Positions 39,465 to 47,188 of a DNA stretch of 64,000 nt are shown piece by piece. The position numbers were made by a program, and so were the translations under genes. The notes under the pieces were generated by a model. It saw nothing but the letters and a program-made list of their open reading frames with translations, was not told where the DNA came from and made no database searches. The stretch comes from Gordonia gummivorans. Its GTDB lineage: Bacteria; Actinomycetota; Actinomycetes; Mycobacteriales; Mycobacteriaceae. Every line of letters starts with the position of its first letter. Position 1 is the stretch's first letter. Location of the stretch: the NCBI RefSeq assembly GCF_022513585.1, contig NZ_JAKWBF010000005.1:124001-188000 (forward strand), given 5' to 3'.

Positions 39465-40496
39465 ATGCGATGGTCGGATCAGTCGGTCGACGCCGACGAC
39501 GGCGCATTTCCCGGGTTTGCCCGATCGGGTCTTGTCCGCTCGGTGCAGACACCGGAATTCGAGGGCATCACCTTCCACGAGGTGCTCGCCAAGAGCGCGC
39601 TCAATCGTGTTCCGGAGGCGTCGCATCTGCCATTTCACTTCACCGTGAACACTTTTCGGGGTTGTACGCACGCGTGTCGCTACTGCTTCGCGCGACCGAC
39701 CCATGAGTATCTCGATCTGGATGCCGGTCGAGACTTCGACAGCCAGGTGGTGGTGAAACTGAACGTCGCAGCGGTGCTGCGGCGGGAGTTGCGCCGTCGG
39801 TCGTGGACGCGGGAGGTGGTGGCGCTCGGCACCAACACCGACCCCTACCAGCGGGCCGAGGGGCGCTACCGTTTGATGCCCGGGGTGATCACGGCGCTCG
39901 CGGAGTCGCGCACCCCGTTCTCGATCCTCACCAAGGGCACCTTGCTGCGCCGCGATCTGCCACTGCTGCGGCAAGCTGCCGGGCAGGTGTCGGTGAGCAT
40001 CGGCATTTCGCTGGCATTCTTCGACGCCGACCTGCAGAAGCAGATCGAGCCGGGAACGCCGTCGCCCGCGGCGCGGCTCGCCCTCATCCGCGAGGCTGCC
40101 GACGCCGGATTCGCCCCGCACGTGATGGTCGCCCCGGTCATCCCGTATCTGACCGATTCGTCGTCGCATCTGGACGAGTTGCTGGGGGCGATCGGTGCGG
40201 CGGGAGCGTCCGGGGTGACGGCGTTCCCCATGCATCTGCGCGGCGCGACCAAGCCGTGGTTTCTCGAATGGCTGGCGGCCGAGCATCCGGCGCTGGTCCG
40301 CCGATACCGCGGACTGTACGGCCGTGGTGCCTACGTCACGCCGGAGTATTCGTCGTGGTTGCGTGAGCGGATGCGTCCGCTGGTGGTTCGGCACGGTCTG
40401 GCCGGTTCCGGCGGCATGCGCGGCGACGCGGCCGACGACGCCGATGCCACTCCGGTGGCGAGGCCCGAGTTGCAGCAGGCTCTGACGCTGTTCTGA
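39465..40496 (+). CDS. Rv2578c-family radical SAM protein
   Basis: 343 residues. Cys67, Cys71 and Cys74 (CTHACRYC) form the radical-SAM iron-sulfur motif, preceded by FHFTVNTFRGC and followed by ALGTNTDPYQRAEGRYRLM and SISILT/SVSIGISLAFFD-type barrel strands. It belongs to the group related to spore photoproduct lyase-like repair enzymes; I recall M. tuberculosis Rv2578c as its closest named relative, itself linked to DNA damage. The LexA box directly in front supports SOS control. Substrate unknown. Confidence 0.88.
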   Translation: MRWSDQSVDADDGAFPGFARSGLVRSVQTPEFEGITFHEVLAKSALNRVPEASHLPFHFTVNTFRGCTHACRYCFARPTHEYLDLDAGRDFDSQVVVKLNVAAVLRRELRRRSWTREVVALGTNTDPYQRAEGRYRLMPGVITALAESRTPFSILTKGTLLRRDLPLLRQAAGQVSVSIGISLAFFDADLQKQIEPGTPSPAARLALIREAADAGFAPHVMVAPVIPYLTDSSSHLDELLGAIGAAGASGVTAFPMHLRGATKPWFLEWLAAEHPALVRRYRGLYGRGAYVTPEYSSWLRERMRPLVVRHGLAGSGGMRGDAADDADATPVARPELQQALTLF

Positions 40497-40542
40497 CGGC
40501 TGCGGTTGACGGTTGTCGGTGGCCGGTTCTACGATCGAATTA

Positions 40543-40558
40543 TCGAAAACACGTTCGA
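40543..40558 (+). promoter_or_regulatory. LexA (SOS) box of the imuA'-imuB operon
   Basis: TCGAAAACACGTTCGA matches TCGAAC-N4-GTTCGA with one change. It is about 335 bp upstream of imuA', far from the usual position, because two repeat elements lie between. Confidence 0.8.
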
Positions 40559-40565
40559 GTGATCG

Positions 40566-40898
40566 ATGGCGCGCACCTTCCCGGCTCGCTTGAGTACCAC
40601 GCTGGATCTGGAGGGTGCAATGGATATGTCGTCGGTGTCGGATCGCTGCCGTCTCAACCGCTGTCTGAGGTGCGAGGAGCACAAGCGACGAGCCTCGAAG
40701 ACCCGGCGTCGACATCTCACCCTCCTGCAGAAACTAGGGGAAGAAACTCTTCCCCTAGCCTTGGTTCCTTCCCCGAGAATTTTCTCGGGGAAGACACGAG
40801 AACCAGGGGACGAAGATTCTTCCCCTACTTTCAGTACGCGGTTGCTCGGCTACTCGACGATGTCGGTCACTGAACTCAAAGGTGCGACGCTGTGGTGA
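40566..40898 (+). CDS. possible 110-codon leader ORF coupled to imuA'
   Basis: Opens with ATG eight bases after the LexA box, the same geometry as the two other SOS genes here (9 and 13 bases), and stays open through both repeats to a TGA overlapping GTG 40895 of imuA' (GTGA). The product (MARTFPARLSTTLDLEG...) is Arg/Ser-rich and resembles no family I know. It may be a translated leader rather than a functional protein. Confidence 0.3.
   Translation: MARTFPARLSTTLDLEGAMDMSSVSDRCRLNRCLRCEEHKRRASKTRRRHLTLLQKLGEETLPLALVPSPRIFSGKTREPGDEDSSPTFSTRLLGYSTMSVTELKGATLW
40658..40707 (+). repeat. repeat family 1, single (left-type) end
   Basis: CCGCTGTCTGAGGTGC (40658-40673) then AGCGACGAGCCTCGAAG matches the left end of the copies at 52973 and 57308 with several changes. 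No right end follows; repeat family 2 starts 21 bases later. Confidence 0.65.
40728..40834. repeat. repeat family 2, copy 2
   Basis: CTAGGGGAAG-AAACT-CTTCCCCTAG near 40734-40757, CTTCCCCGAGAA/TTCTCGGGGAAG (40773-40795) and a final TTCTTCCCCTACTTTCAG (about 40816-40833). The outer end CTTCCCCTACTTTCAG is the reverse complement of the start of copy 1 (CTGAAAGTAGGGGAAG). The strong stems would fold in the imuA' leader RNA. Confidence 0.7.
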
Positions 40899-41617
40899 GC
40901 GGTACGCCGATTGCGGAGCTCCGCAAACGGATGGCGGCGATGTCCGGCCAACCGGATCAGCATGCGGTGGACGTCGCCGACCCGGTGGAGGGTGCGTTGC
41001 CGATGCCCTCGCCGTTGTCGGAAGTTCTGCCGCACAAAGGAATTGCCCGCGGAACGGTCGCCTGTCTGGATGGGATGAACTCGGTGTTGATCGCGGTGAT
41101 CGCCGAGGTGACCCGCGCCGGTGGTCAGGTGGGGATCGTGGGGCTGCCCCGGCTGGGTCTGTTGTCCGCGGCGGAGATGGGCGCGGATCTGTCGAGAATC
41201 GCAACGGTGCCGTTGCCCGGCGCCGACCCCGTCGAGGTGGCGGCGGTTCTGCTCGACGGCATGGACCTGGTGGTGCTGGGCGCCGGTGGTCTCGATGTCG
41301 CGCCGTCGCGCAGTCGGGTGGTGATGGGCCGGGCGCGTAAACAGTCGTCGGTTCTGCTCGTGGTGGGTGGTAGGTGGCCGGGTGCGCAGACCCACATCGA
41401 CACGGAGGTCCTCACCTATCGGCACAGCCCGGGTCTCGCCGACCCTGCCGATATCCGGTGCGGTTTCGGAAGAATCGGTGGGATGCGTTTGCGGATAACG
41501 GTTTCCGGACGTTCGCGTCGTCCGGAAACGGTGCTGGCTGATCTGGTGGCACGCCCACAGGGGGTGGAGATGGTGCAGGCCACCACGACACAACACGAAC
41601 TGGCGGTGGCGAACTGA
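40892..41617 (+). CDS. imuA': ImuA' (SOS mutasome accessory protein)
   Basis: 241 residues from GTG 40892 (or 40895). Degenerate RecA-like protein that works with ImuB and DnaE2 in mutagenic translesion synthesis. A RecA-like core is faintly visible (GTVACLDGMNSVLIAVIAEVTRAGG, VGIVGLPRLGLLSAAEMG) but without a full Walker A Lys/Thr. Its TGA overlaps the imuB ATG. Regulated by the distant LexA box at 40543. Confidence 0.85.
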   Translation: MVSGTPIAELRKRMAAMSGQPDQHAVDVADPVEGALPMPSPLSEVLPHKGIARGTVACLDGMNSVLIAVIAEVTRAGGQVGIVGLPRLGLLSAAEMGADLSRIATVPLPGADPVEVAAVLLDGMDLVVLGAGGLDVAPSRSRVVMGRARKQSSVLLVVGGRWPGAQTHIDTEVLTYRHSPGLADPADIRCGFGRIGGMRLRITVSGRSRRPETVLADLVARPQGVEMVQATTTQHELAVAN

Positions 41618-43185
41618 TGCGGGTGCTGGCGCTGTGGTGTCCGGACTGGCCGGCGACGGCTGCTGCGGCCGAGGTCGATCTGCCACCGCAACACCCCATC
41701 GCGGTGTTGTCGGCCAACCGCGTGGTCGCCTGTTCGGCATCGGCCCGGACGATGGGCGTGCGTCGTGGCATGCGGAAACGACAGGCGCAGTCCGCATGTC
41801 CGGAGATGACGCTGGTGGCCGCGGACGAGAACCGGGACGGGCGGTTCTTCGAACCGGTCGCTGCGGTGGTGGCCGAGATCGTGCCCACCCTGGAAGTGCT
41901 GCGCCCGGGGCTCCTGGTGGTGCCCGGTGATCGCGCTGTCCGCTACTTCGGCGGTGAAGGGACCATGGCCGAGGAGGTGGTCGACGCGGTGTCGGCCTGC
42001 GGGGTCGAATCCCAGGTCGGTATCGCCGACGAACTGTTCACCGCGGTACTCGCGGCTCGGCGCGGACAGCAAGTCGAGCCGGGCGGGGACGGCCACTACC
42101 TCGCGAAGCTGCCCGTCGCGGATCTGGCAGTGGAGCCCAGCCTGAGCGATCCGACCCGGACCGAACTGGTGGATTTGTTGCGGCGCTTGGGAATATCCAC
42201 CATCGGTGCGTTTGCCGCGTTGTCGGCCACCGACGTCGCATCACGCTTCTCCGCGGATGCGGTGGTTGCGCACCGGCTGGCCAATGCGCAACCGGGACGG
42301 GTGCCGTCGGGTCGCCGGGAATCGCTCGACGTGATCATCGAGCATGCCTGTGACCCGCCCGTCGACCGGGTCGATGCCGCGGCCTTCCTCGGTCGGCACC
42401 TGGCCGAGAAGTTGCATCGCCGTCTGCTCGATGCGTCGGTGGCCTGTACTCGACTGGCCATTGAGGCGACAACTGAACGTGGACAGCGGCATTCGCGAAC
42501 CTGGCGATGTGCGCAGCCGTTGACTCCGGATGCGACCGCGGATCGTATCCGATGGCAGTTGGAAGGCTGGCTGACCGGTGGTCGTGGTCGGAGCGCGGCC
42601 GACCGGCCTGATTCGCCGATCGCCGCTCTGCGGCTGGAACCGGTGGAACTCGTGGATGCCGGTGCCCTCCAATATGATCTCGGTGGCGGTGACGCGGAGG
42701 CCGACGAACGGGCCCGCCGATCCCTGGTGCGCATTCAGGGCATCCTCGGTGGTGATGCGGTCAAGGTTCCGGTGCTCAGCGGGGGCAGGGGACCGGCGGA
42801 ACGGATCACCATGGTGACCCTGGGAGATGAGCGGGTGCCGAGCCGGGATCCGAACGCGCCGTGGCCTGGTCGGCTCCCGCAACCCGCCCCCGCGGTTCTG
42901 GCGGAGACCGAGATTCTCGTGCTGGATGCTGTCGGACAACCGGTTTCGGTGACCGGACGGGGAGCATTCACCGCGGAGCCGGCCACGGTGCGGCTCGTTC
43001 GGATCGGCCGGCATCCGGCCGGCCGCGGCGCAGCCTGGGAACTGTGCTGGTGGGCCGGCCCATGGCCGAGCGGAACCGACGAGGCCGGCATCACCGCCCG
43101 TGCTCAGGTCCTGCTCGACGATTCCCGGGCGCTGTTGCTCTGCTACCGTTCCGGCGGCTGGGTCGTCGAGGGGGTCTACGAGTAG
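41617..43185 (+). CDS. imuB: ImuB, catalytically inactive Y-family polymerase homologue
   Basis: 522 residues. Scaffold of the mutasome that links ImuA', DnaE2 and the beta clamp. The Y-family fold is kept (CPDWPATAAAAEVDLPPQHP, MGVRRGMRKRQAQSACPE) but the DxD and SIDE-type acidic residues are absent (VVPGDRAVRYFGG at the second site). At 352-357 the clamp motif, QLPLWG in M. tuberculosis as I recall, reads QYDLGG. Start overlaps the imuA' stop (TGATG). Confidence 0.92.
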   Translation: MRVLALWCPDWPATAAAAEVDLPPQHPIAVLSANRVVACSASARTMGVRRGMRKRQAQSACPEMTLVAADENRDGRFFEPVAAVVAEIVPTLEVLRPGLLVVPGDRAVRYFGGEGTMAEEVVDAVSACGVESQVGIADELFTAVLAARRGQQVEPGGDGHYLAKLPVADLAVEPSLSDPTRTELVDLLRRLGISTIGAFAALSATDVASRFSADAVVAHRLANAQPGRVPSGRRESLDVIIEHACDPPVDRVDAAAFLGRHLAEKLHRRLLDASVACTRLAIEATTERGQRHSRTWRCAQPLTPDATADRIRWQLEGWLTGGRGRSAADRPDSPIAALRLEPVELVDAGALQYDLGGGDAEADERARRSLVRIQGILGGDAVKVPVLSGGRGPAERITMVTLGDERVPSRDPNAPWPGRLPQPAPAVLAETEILVLDAVGQPVSVTGRGAFTAEPATVRLVRIGRHPAGRGAAWELCWWAGPWPSGTDEAGITARAQVLLDDSRALLLCYRSGGWVVEGVYE

Positions 43186-43201
43186 CCCGCGATCAGGTGG
43201 G

Positions 43202-45124
43202 TCAACTCCGCGACTTGCCCAGTGCGGCATCGGATTCGCCGAACATCAGATACTCCTGATGCAGAACACGCGTCGTCAGTGCGGGTGTCAGGCGCCGTCC
43301 GATCTCGGCGATGGTGCCGAGCGTCGAGTTGATGTGTTGGGGTCGTCGGAGGATGCCGTCGAGTACCCGGCTCGCGGCCTTGTCGACGTTCCAGGTGCCC
43401 GGCTGATTGTCGTAGGCTTCGGTCGGCGCGATCATCCGGGTTTGCACCAGCGGCAGCCGCACATTGGTGAAGCTCACGTGATCGGACAGGGTTTCGGTCC
43501 CGGTGACATCGCTGAACGCCTCCAGCGCAGCCTTTGACGCGGCGTACGCACCGAAGCGGGGCCCGCGAGACTGCACGGCAATCGACGTCACATTGACGAT
43601 GTGCCCGGACTGCCGCGCGACCATGTGCGGCAGCAATTCCAGGATCAGGTTCACCGCACCGAAGTAGTTCACGGCCATCACGCGTTGGTAGTCGTGCAGC
43701 CGGTCCACCGAGTTCAGCGTTGCCCGGCGAATCGAACGGCCCGCGTTGTTCACCAGCACGTCGACGTGATCATGTTCGGCGAGAATCGTTTTGACGAGCG
43801 CGTTGACTGCCTCGGAGTCGGTGATGTCGCATTGGTAGGCCACCACCCGGCCCGGTGGAATACCCTTCTTGCTCGCGGTGGCGTTGAGTTCGGCGACCGC
43901 GGAATCGAGTTCGTCGGCGCCGCGGGCGACGATGAACACATTGGCCCCACGTGCGACGCACATCCGTGCGGTGGACTTGCCGATGCCGGTGGAGCCGCCG
44001 GTGATGAGCACGTTCTTGCCCACAAGTGGTCCGCGCGGGTCGGTGCGGCGGTTGCGGCGCGGGTCGAGGTTCTTGGCCCAGTAGCGCCACAATCGCGGGC
44101 CGTAGTCGTCGAGGTCGGGCTGGCAGATGCCGTGCTCGTGCAGGACCGACGCGGTGTGCTCGGATCTAAAGTCGACGGGCAACGACATCGTGTCGAGAAT
44201 CGCGGGCGGAATGCCCTGCTGGGCGGCCACCAGGTCACGTCCCACTCGCAGCGGACCGACGCCCGACAGCGCGATCGCGGGTTCGACGAAGCGATTCGGG
44301 ATGACGTTGAATCCCTTGGGCGCGTTCAATCCTGGCGCGATCGCGTTGTACATGTCGGTGATGGTGCGACGCTGCGGATCGCTGAGATGGAAGACGAGTC
44401 CACTCCGATCCGGTTCGACGTCGAGGAGCGCCACGATCGCGTTCACGACGTAGTCGACCGGCACCATGTTGATCATGCCCAGGTCCGGCATCGGGAGTCG
44501 CAGCGCCGACGGCAGTCGGCCGAGCAGCGCGAGTTGGCCGAAGAAGTAGTACGGCCCGTCGATCTTGTCCATCTCGCCGGTCCGGGAGTCCCCGACCACC
44601 ACCGACGGGCGAAACACGCGCCAGCGCAGACCTTCTCGTTCCCGGATGACGCGTTCGGCCTCGAACTTGGTGCGGTGATAGGGCGACGGGAATCCTTGGC
44701 AGGTGTCGAAGTCGTCCTCGGTGTAGACCCCGCGGTGATCTCCGGCGACGGCGATCGACGAAATGTGATGGCACAAAGCGTCATGTGCGACAGCGAAGTC
44801 CGCGACACGCGACGTGCCCTCCACGTTGGCGGCATGCTGGGAGTCGGCGTCGGCTGCCATGTCGTAGATAGCGCCCAGATGCACGACGTGGTCGATGTCG
44901 GTGATGCTCGTCGCATCGATTCCGAGGCCGGGGGCGGTGAGATCGCCGACCACGAGTGTGACGCGGTCGGAGCCGGGCAGGTCGGCGAGCATCTCGGTGA
45001 ATCGCGACTGCGATGCCTCACGAACCAGTGCGTGGATGGTGGCGGTGCTGTCGACGGTCAGTATGCGCTCGATGACGCGGCGGCCGATGAATCCGCTGCC
45101 ACCGGTGATGAAGTAGTTCGGCAT
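43202..45124 (-). CDS. acrA1: fatty acyl-CoA reductase, fusion of thioester-reductase and SDR domains (AcrA1/Fcr type)
   Basis: 640 residues from ATG 45124. The N-terminal extended-SDR domain starts MPNYFITGGSGFIGRRVI and carries YHRTKFEAERVI (YxxxK). The C-terminal classical SDR has LITGGSTGIGKSTA near 370, VLVNNAGRSIRR and YAASKAALEAFS. Such fusions reduce acyl-CoA or acyl-ACP to aldehyde or alcohol in wax-ester and fatty-alcohol synthesis; I recall the M. tuberculosis homologue as Rv3391, near imuB. Converges with imuB; divergent promoter region holds the palindrome at 45240. Confidence 0.88.
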   Translation of the reverse strand: MPNYFITGGSGFIGRRVIERILTVDSTATIHALVREASQSRFTEMLADLPGSDRVTLVVGDLTAPGLGIDATSITDIDHVVHLGAIYDMAADADSQHAANVEGTSRVADFAVAHDALCHHISSIAVAGDHRGVYTEDDFDTCQGFPSPYHRTKFEAERVIREREGLRWRVFRPSVVVGDSRTGEMDKIDGPYYFFGQLALLGRLPSALRLPMPDLGMINMVPVDYVVNAIVALLDVEPDRSGLVFHLSDPQRRTITDMYNAIAPGLNAPKGFNVIPNRFVEPAIALSGVGPLRVGRDLVAAQQGIPPAILDTMSLPVDFRSEHTASVLHEHGICQPDLDDYGPRLWRYWAKNLDPRRNRRTDPRGPLVGKNVLITGGSTGIGKSTARMCVARGANVFIVARGADELDSAVAELNATASKKGIPPGRVVAYQCDITDSEAVNALVKTILAEHDHVDVLVNNAGRSIRRATLNSVDRLHDYQRVMAVNYFGAVNLILELLPHMVARQSGHIVNVTSIAVQSRGPRFGAYAASKAALEAFSDVTGTETLSDHVSFTNVRLPLVQTRMIAPTEAYDNQPGTWNVDKAASRVLDGILRRPQHINSTLGTIAEIGRRLTPALTTRVLHQEYLMFGESDAALGKSRS

Positions 45125-45239
45125 GTGGGGTGTCCATCTCTGTCGAAGCTGGATCTGTCTGTCACTCAGGGTGACACTTACATTGGCCGATGGCAATGTG
45201 CCGAAATCATCGACTCTGCCATCAGTCGAGTTATGCTCA

Positions 45240-45251
45240 AGTCATATGACT
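45240..45251. promoter_or_regulatory. palindrome AGTCATATGACT upstream of the reductase
   Basis: A perfect 12-bp palindrome, 116 bp upstream of the reductase start and in the gap after the TetR gene. It shares the AAGTCA-N2-TGACT pattern with the longer palindrome at 46336, so one regulator may bind both. Confidence 0.45.
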
Positions 45252-45304
45252 CACGGTCGGGGAGTGGTCGCGAACCCACAGTACGTCGTTCATCGATAAG
45301 GGGG

Positions 45305-45955
45305 TCAGTGATGCGTGGTCGGCGCCAGCCACAGGCCCACGGTTGCGTCGACGAGGGTTTCGCAATGGTGCGACCAGGCACCGGCTCGTCGGCCGGACGT
45401 GATGTCGGGGTCGTCGAGGGAGCGCTCGAATTCGGCAAGCGTGTAGACCGTCATGTGCTGGCTCATCGTGATGCGTGCGCTGAGAATGGTGTCCGACAGG
45501 GTGGGCAGCGCAGCGAAGAACCCCTGCAGCGCGTCGGTCAGGGCGGTCGACTCGTCGACGGAGGCGTACAGCAGTGGCGTGGTGGCCGGGTTGGCGTCGA
45601 CGTGCGCGCAGAAGCGAGCGTAATGCGACGGTTCGCCGAGATTGCCGAGGTACTCCATCTCCGGGCGGACCAGGCACCGAATCCAATCGCGAATGGAGGG
45701 TCGCGCGGGCAGTCGGTCGAGTTCGCGGAGCCGGCACTCTTCGATCTTCGAGTTGTGATTCCGCAGAATCGCGCTGATCAGGCCAGTTCGGTCGCCGAAA
45801 TGGTGGCCGACGGCGTAGTTGTTCCGCTGGCCCGCAGCCTTGCTGATCTGCCTGCTGGATACCGCGTCGATGCCGTGCAGTGCGTAGAGACGCTCGGCAG
45901 TCGTCCGCAGGAGCGCACGGGTGGCCGCTGTCTGCTCGCTCCGCGTTGCCACCAC
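45305..45955 (-). CDS. TetR-family regulator 1
   Basis: 216 residues from GTG 45955. The N-terminal helix-turn-helix is ERLYALHGIDAVSSRQISKAAGQRNNYAVGHHFGDRTGL (in pieces GIDAVSSRQISKAAG and NNYAVGHHFG). It is a clear paralogue of the protein at 46478-47128: same length, same NNYAVG..HFG and ending VGLWLAP. Divergent from the ACP gene with the palindrome ACATGATGCCTCATGT at its own start. Probably controls the lipid genes around it. Confidence 0.9.
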   Translation of the reverse strand: MVATRSEQTAATRALLRTTAERLYALHGIDAVSSRQISKAAGQRNNYAVGHHFGDRTGLISAILRNHNSKIEECRLRELDRLPARPSIRDWIRCLVRPEMEYLGNLGEPSHYARFCAHVDANPATTPLLYASVDESTALTDALQGFFAALPTLSDTILSARITMSQHMTVYTLAEFERSLDDPDITSGRRAGAWSHHCETLVDATVGLWLAPTTHH

Positions 45956-45960
45956 AAATC

Positions 45961-45976
45961 ACATGATGCCTCATGT
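45961..45976. promoter_or_regulatory. palindromic operator candidate between TetR 1 and ACP gene
   Basis: ACATGA-TGCC-TCATGT has perfect 6-bp arms. The core ATGATGCCTCAT recurs at 47137-47148 in front of the paralogous TetR 2 gene, so the two repressors may share operators. Confidence 0.6.
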
Positions 45977-46026
45977 TTGGCCGCCGCCTCGTGTGACATG
46001 CGCCCGACCTCGCAGGAAGGTACGCC

Positions 46027-46314
46027 GTGAAACGCAGCCTGGATGACCTGGAGATGCTGGTACGGCACAGCGTCTCGCAGGTGCTCTCCATCCCGCCGAG
46101 TGCCTTCGATCCCGCCACGGCGCTCGCCGATTACGGTCTGGATTCGATCGGGATGCTGGACCTGATCGTTCAGCTGGAAGAGGATCTCGGGATCCGGCTG
46201 AGGTATCGCGATCGGAACCTACTGCAGACCGTCAATGGGATCGTCGAGCACATCAGGGCGTCTGAGCAGGCCCTCGTCGTGCGATTCGACTCGCTGATTC
46301 GGCATCGCCTCTAA
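46027..46314 (+). CDS. stand-alone acyl carrier protein
   Basis: 95 residues from GTG 46027 with AGGAAGG upstream. The motif YGLDSIGMLDL gives the phosphopantetheine Ser at residue 40; the rest is a normal ACP helix bundle. It is not next to fatty-acid synthase genes but to an acyl reductase, two TetR genes and an SGNH esterase, so it may carry the acyl chain for the reductase (inference). Confidence 0.9.
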   Translation: MKRSLDDLEMLVRHSVSQVLSIPPSAFDPATALADYGLDSIGMLDLIVQLEEDLGIRLRYRDRNLLQTVNGIVEHIRASEQALVVRFDSLIRHRL

Positions 46315-46335
46315 GGCGTGTCTCCCTTGCAATCC

Positions 46336-46351
46336 TAAGTCACTTGACTTA
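46336..46351. promoter_or_regulatory. palindrome TAAGTCA-CT-TGACTTA downstream of ACP gene
   Basis: Perfect 7-bp arms, extended by ATCC/GGAT outside with one extra base. It lies between two convergent genes, where no operator is expected. TTGACT inside it could serve as a -35 for an undetected short transcript ending at the hairpin 46381-46408. Confidence 0.45.
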
Positions 46352-46380
46352 TGGATTGGGACGTATCACTATCAAGTGGC

Positions 46381-46408
46381 GCCGATCACCACGTGGGGGG
46401 TGATCGGC
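46381..46408 (+). terminator. hairpin terminator after ACP gene
   Basis: GCCGATCACC (46381-46390) pairs with GGTGATCGGC (46399-46408) around an eight-base loop, followed by CTTCATC. Placed between the convergent ACP and TetR 2 genes. Confidence 0.65.
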
Positions 46409-46477
46409 CTTCATCACGTCTCACGGGTGGGGTTGATGGGTGAATTGCGCGTCGTGACTCCGAGAACGGCACTGCGT

Positions 46478-47128
46478 TCAGGTTTCGCTGGTGATGGGTG
46501 CCAACCAGATGCCGACGAGCGCGTCGACGAAGATATCCACCTGCTCACGAACCTCCAGTGGGGAACCAGCGGTGTCGTTGAGCGTGCGTTCGACGTCGGC
46601 GAGCGAGTGCAGCAGCAGGTGCCGGGTGAACGCGCTCCGTGCGTCGAGCACGTCGGTGGGCATCATCGGCAACACGCGGTACAGGCCGGCCACCGTCTCG
46701 GCGAGAGGCTTCGAGTCGACGACACCCGCGTGCAGGACGAGTTCGGAGACAGTCGGGTCGGTCGTCACCTGCACGCAGAAGCGCGCGAAATGGCAGGGCA
46801 CGCCGAGCGCGTACAGGTACTCGACGTGGGGGGCGACCATGCATCGCAGCCAGTCGCGCAGATCGCTGATGTAGCCGAGCGAAGTGAGTGCGGCGCTGCG
46901 ATATTCGTCGAGTCGCCGATTGTGCACAGTGAGGATTTCCCGGATCAGCTCCACGTGGCTGCCGAAGTGGATGCCGACCGCATAGTTGTTGCCGAGCCCG
47001 GCCTCTTTGCTGATCTGGCGATTCGACACCGCGGAGATGCCGTGCTCGGCGTACAGCCGCTCCGCCGCGCACAGCAGGCGCGCTCGTGTTTCGCCCTGGC
47101 CGCCGGCCTCGGTCTGCTCATCCGACAC
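46478..47128 (-). CDS. TetR-family regulator 2 (paralogue of regulator 1)
   Basis: 216 residues from GTG 47128. Helix-turn-helix at GISAVSNRQISKEAG followed by NNYAVGIHFGS, nearly the same as regulator 1 in this part, while the ligand domain differs more. Divergent from the SGNH hydrolase gene; the shared palindrome core lies at 47137. A duplication with divergence of the ligand-binding half is the likely history. Confidence 0.9.
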   Translation of the reverse strand: MSDEQTEAGGQGETRARLLCAAERLYAEHGISAVSNRQISKEAGLGNNYAVGIHFGSHVELIREILTVHNRRLDEYRSAALTSLGYISDLRDWLRCMVAPHVEYLYALGVPCHFARFCVQVTTDPTVSELVLHAGVVDSKPLAETVAGLYRVLPMMPTDVLDARSAFTRHLLLHSLADVERTLNDTAGSPLEVREQVDIFVDALVGIWLAPITSET

Positions 47129-47136
47129 AGGGTTCG

Positions 47137-47148
47137 ATGATGCCTCAT
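47137..47148. promoter_or_regulatory. operator candidate ATGATGCCTCAT between TetR 2 and SGNH gene
   Basis: Twelve bases identical to the core of 45961-45976, nine bases upstream of the TetR 2 start and about 40 bases upstream of the SGNH hydrolase start. Confidence 0.55.
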
Positions 47149-47188
47149 TTCGTTCGTCCCACAGTCAAGACCACGAAAGGTGGTTTCG

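Larger units (their letters stand above)
40497..40891. other. intergenic leader of imuA' containing LexA box and two repeats
   Basis: 395 bp between the radical SAM gene and imuA'. A LexA box lies at 40543-40558, a family-1 repeat end at 40658-40707 and a family-2 repeat at 40728-40834. An open frame (40566-40898) runs through all of it from an ATG eight bases after the LexA box to a TGA that overlaps the imuA' GTG. Confidence 0.75.
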
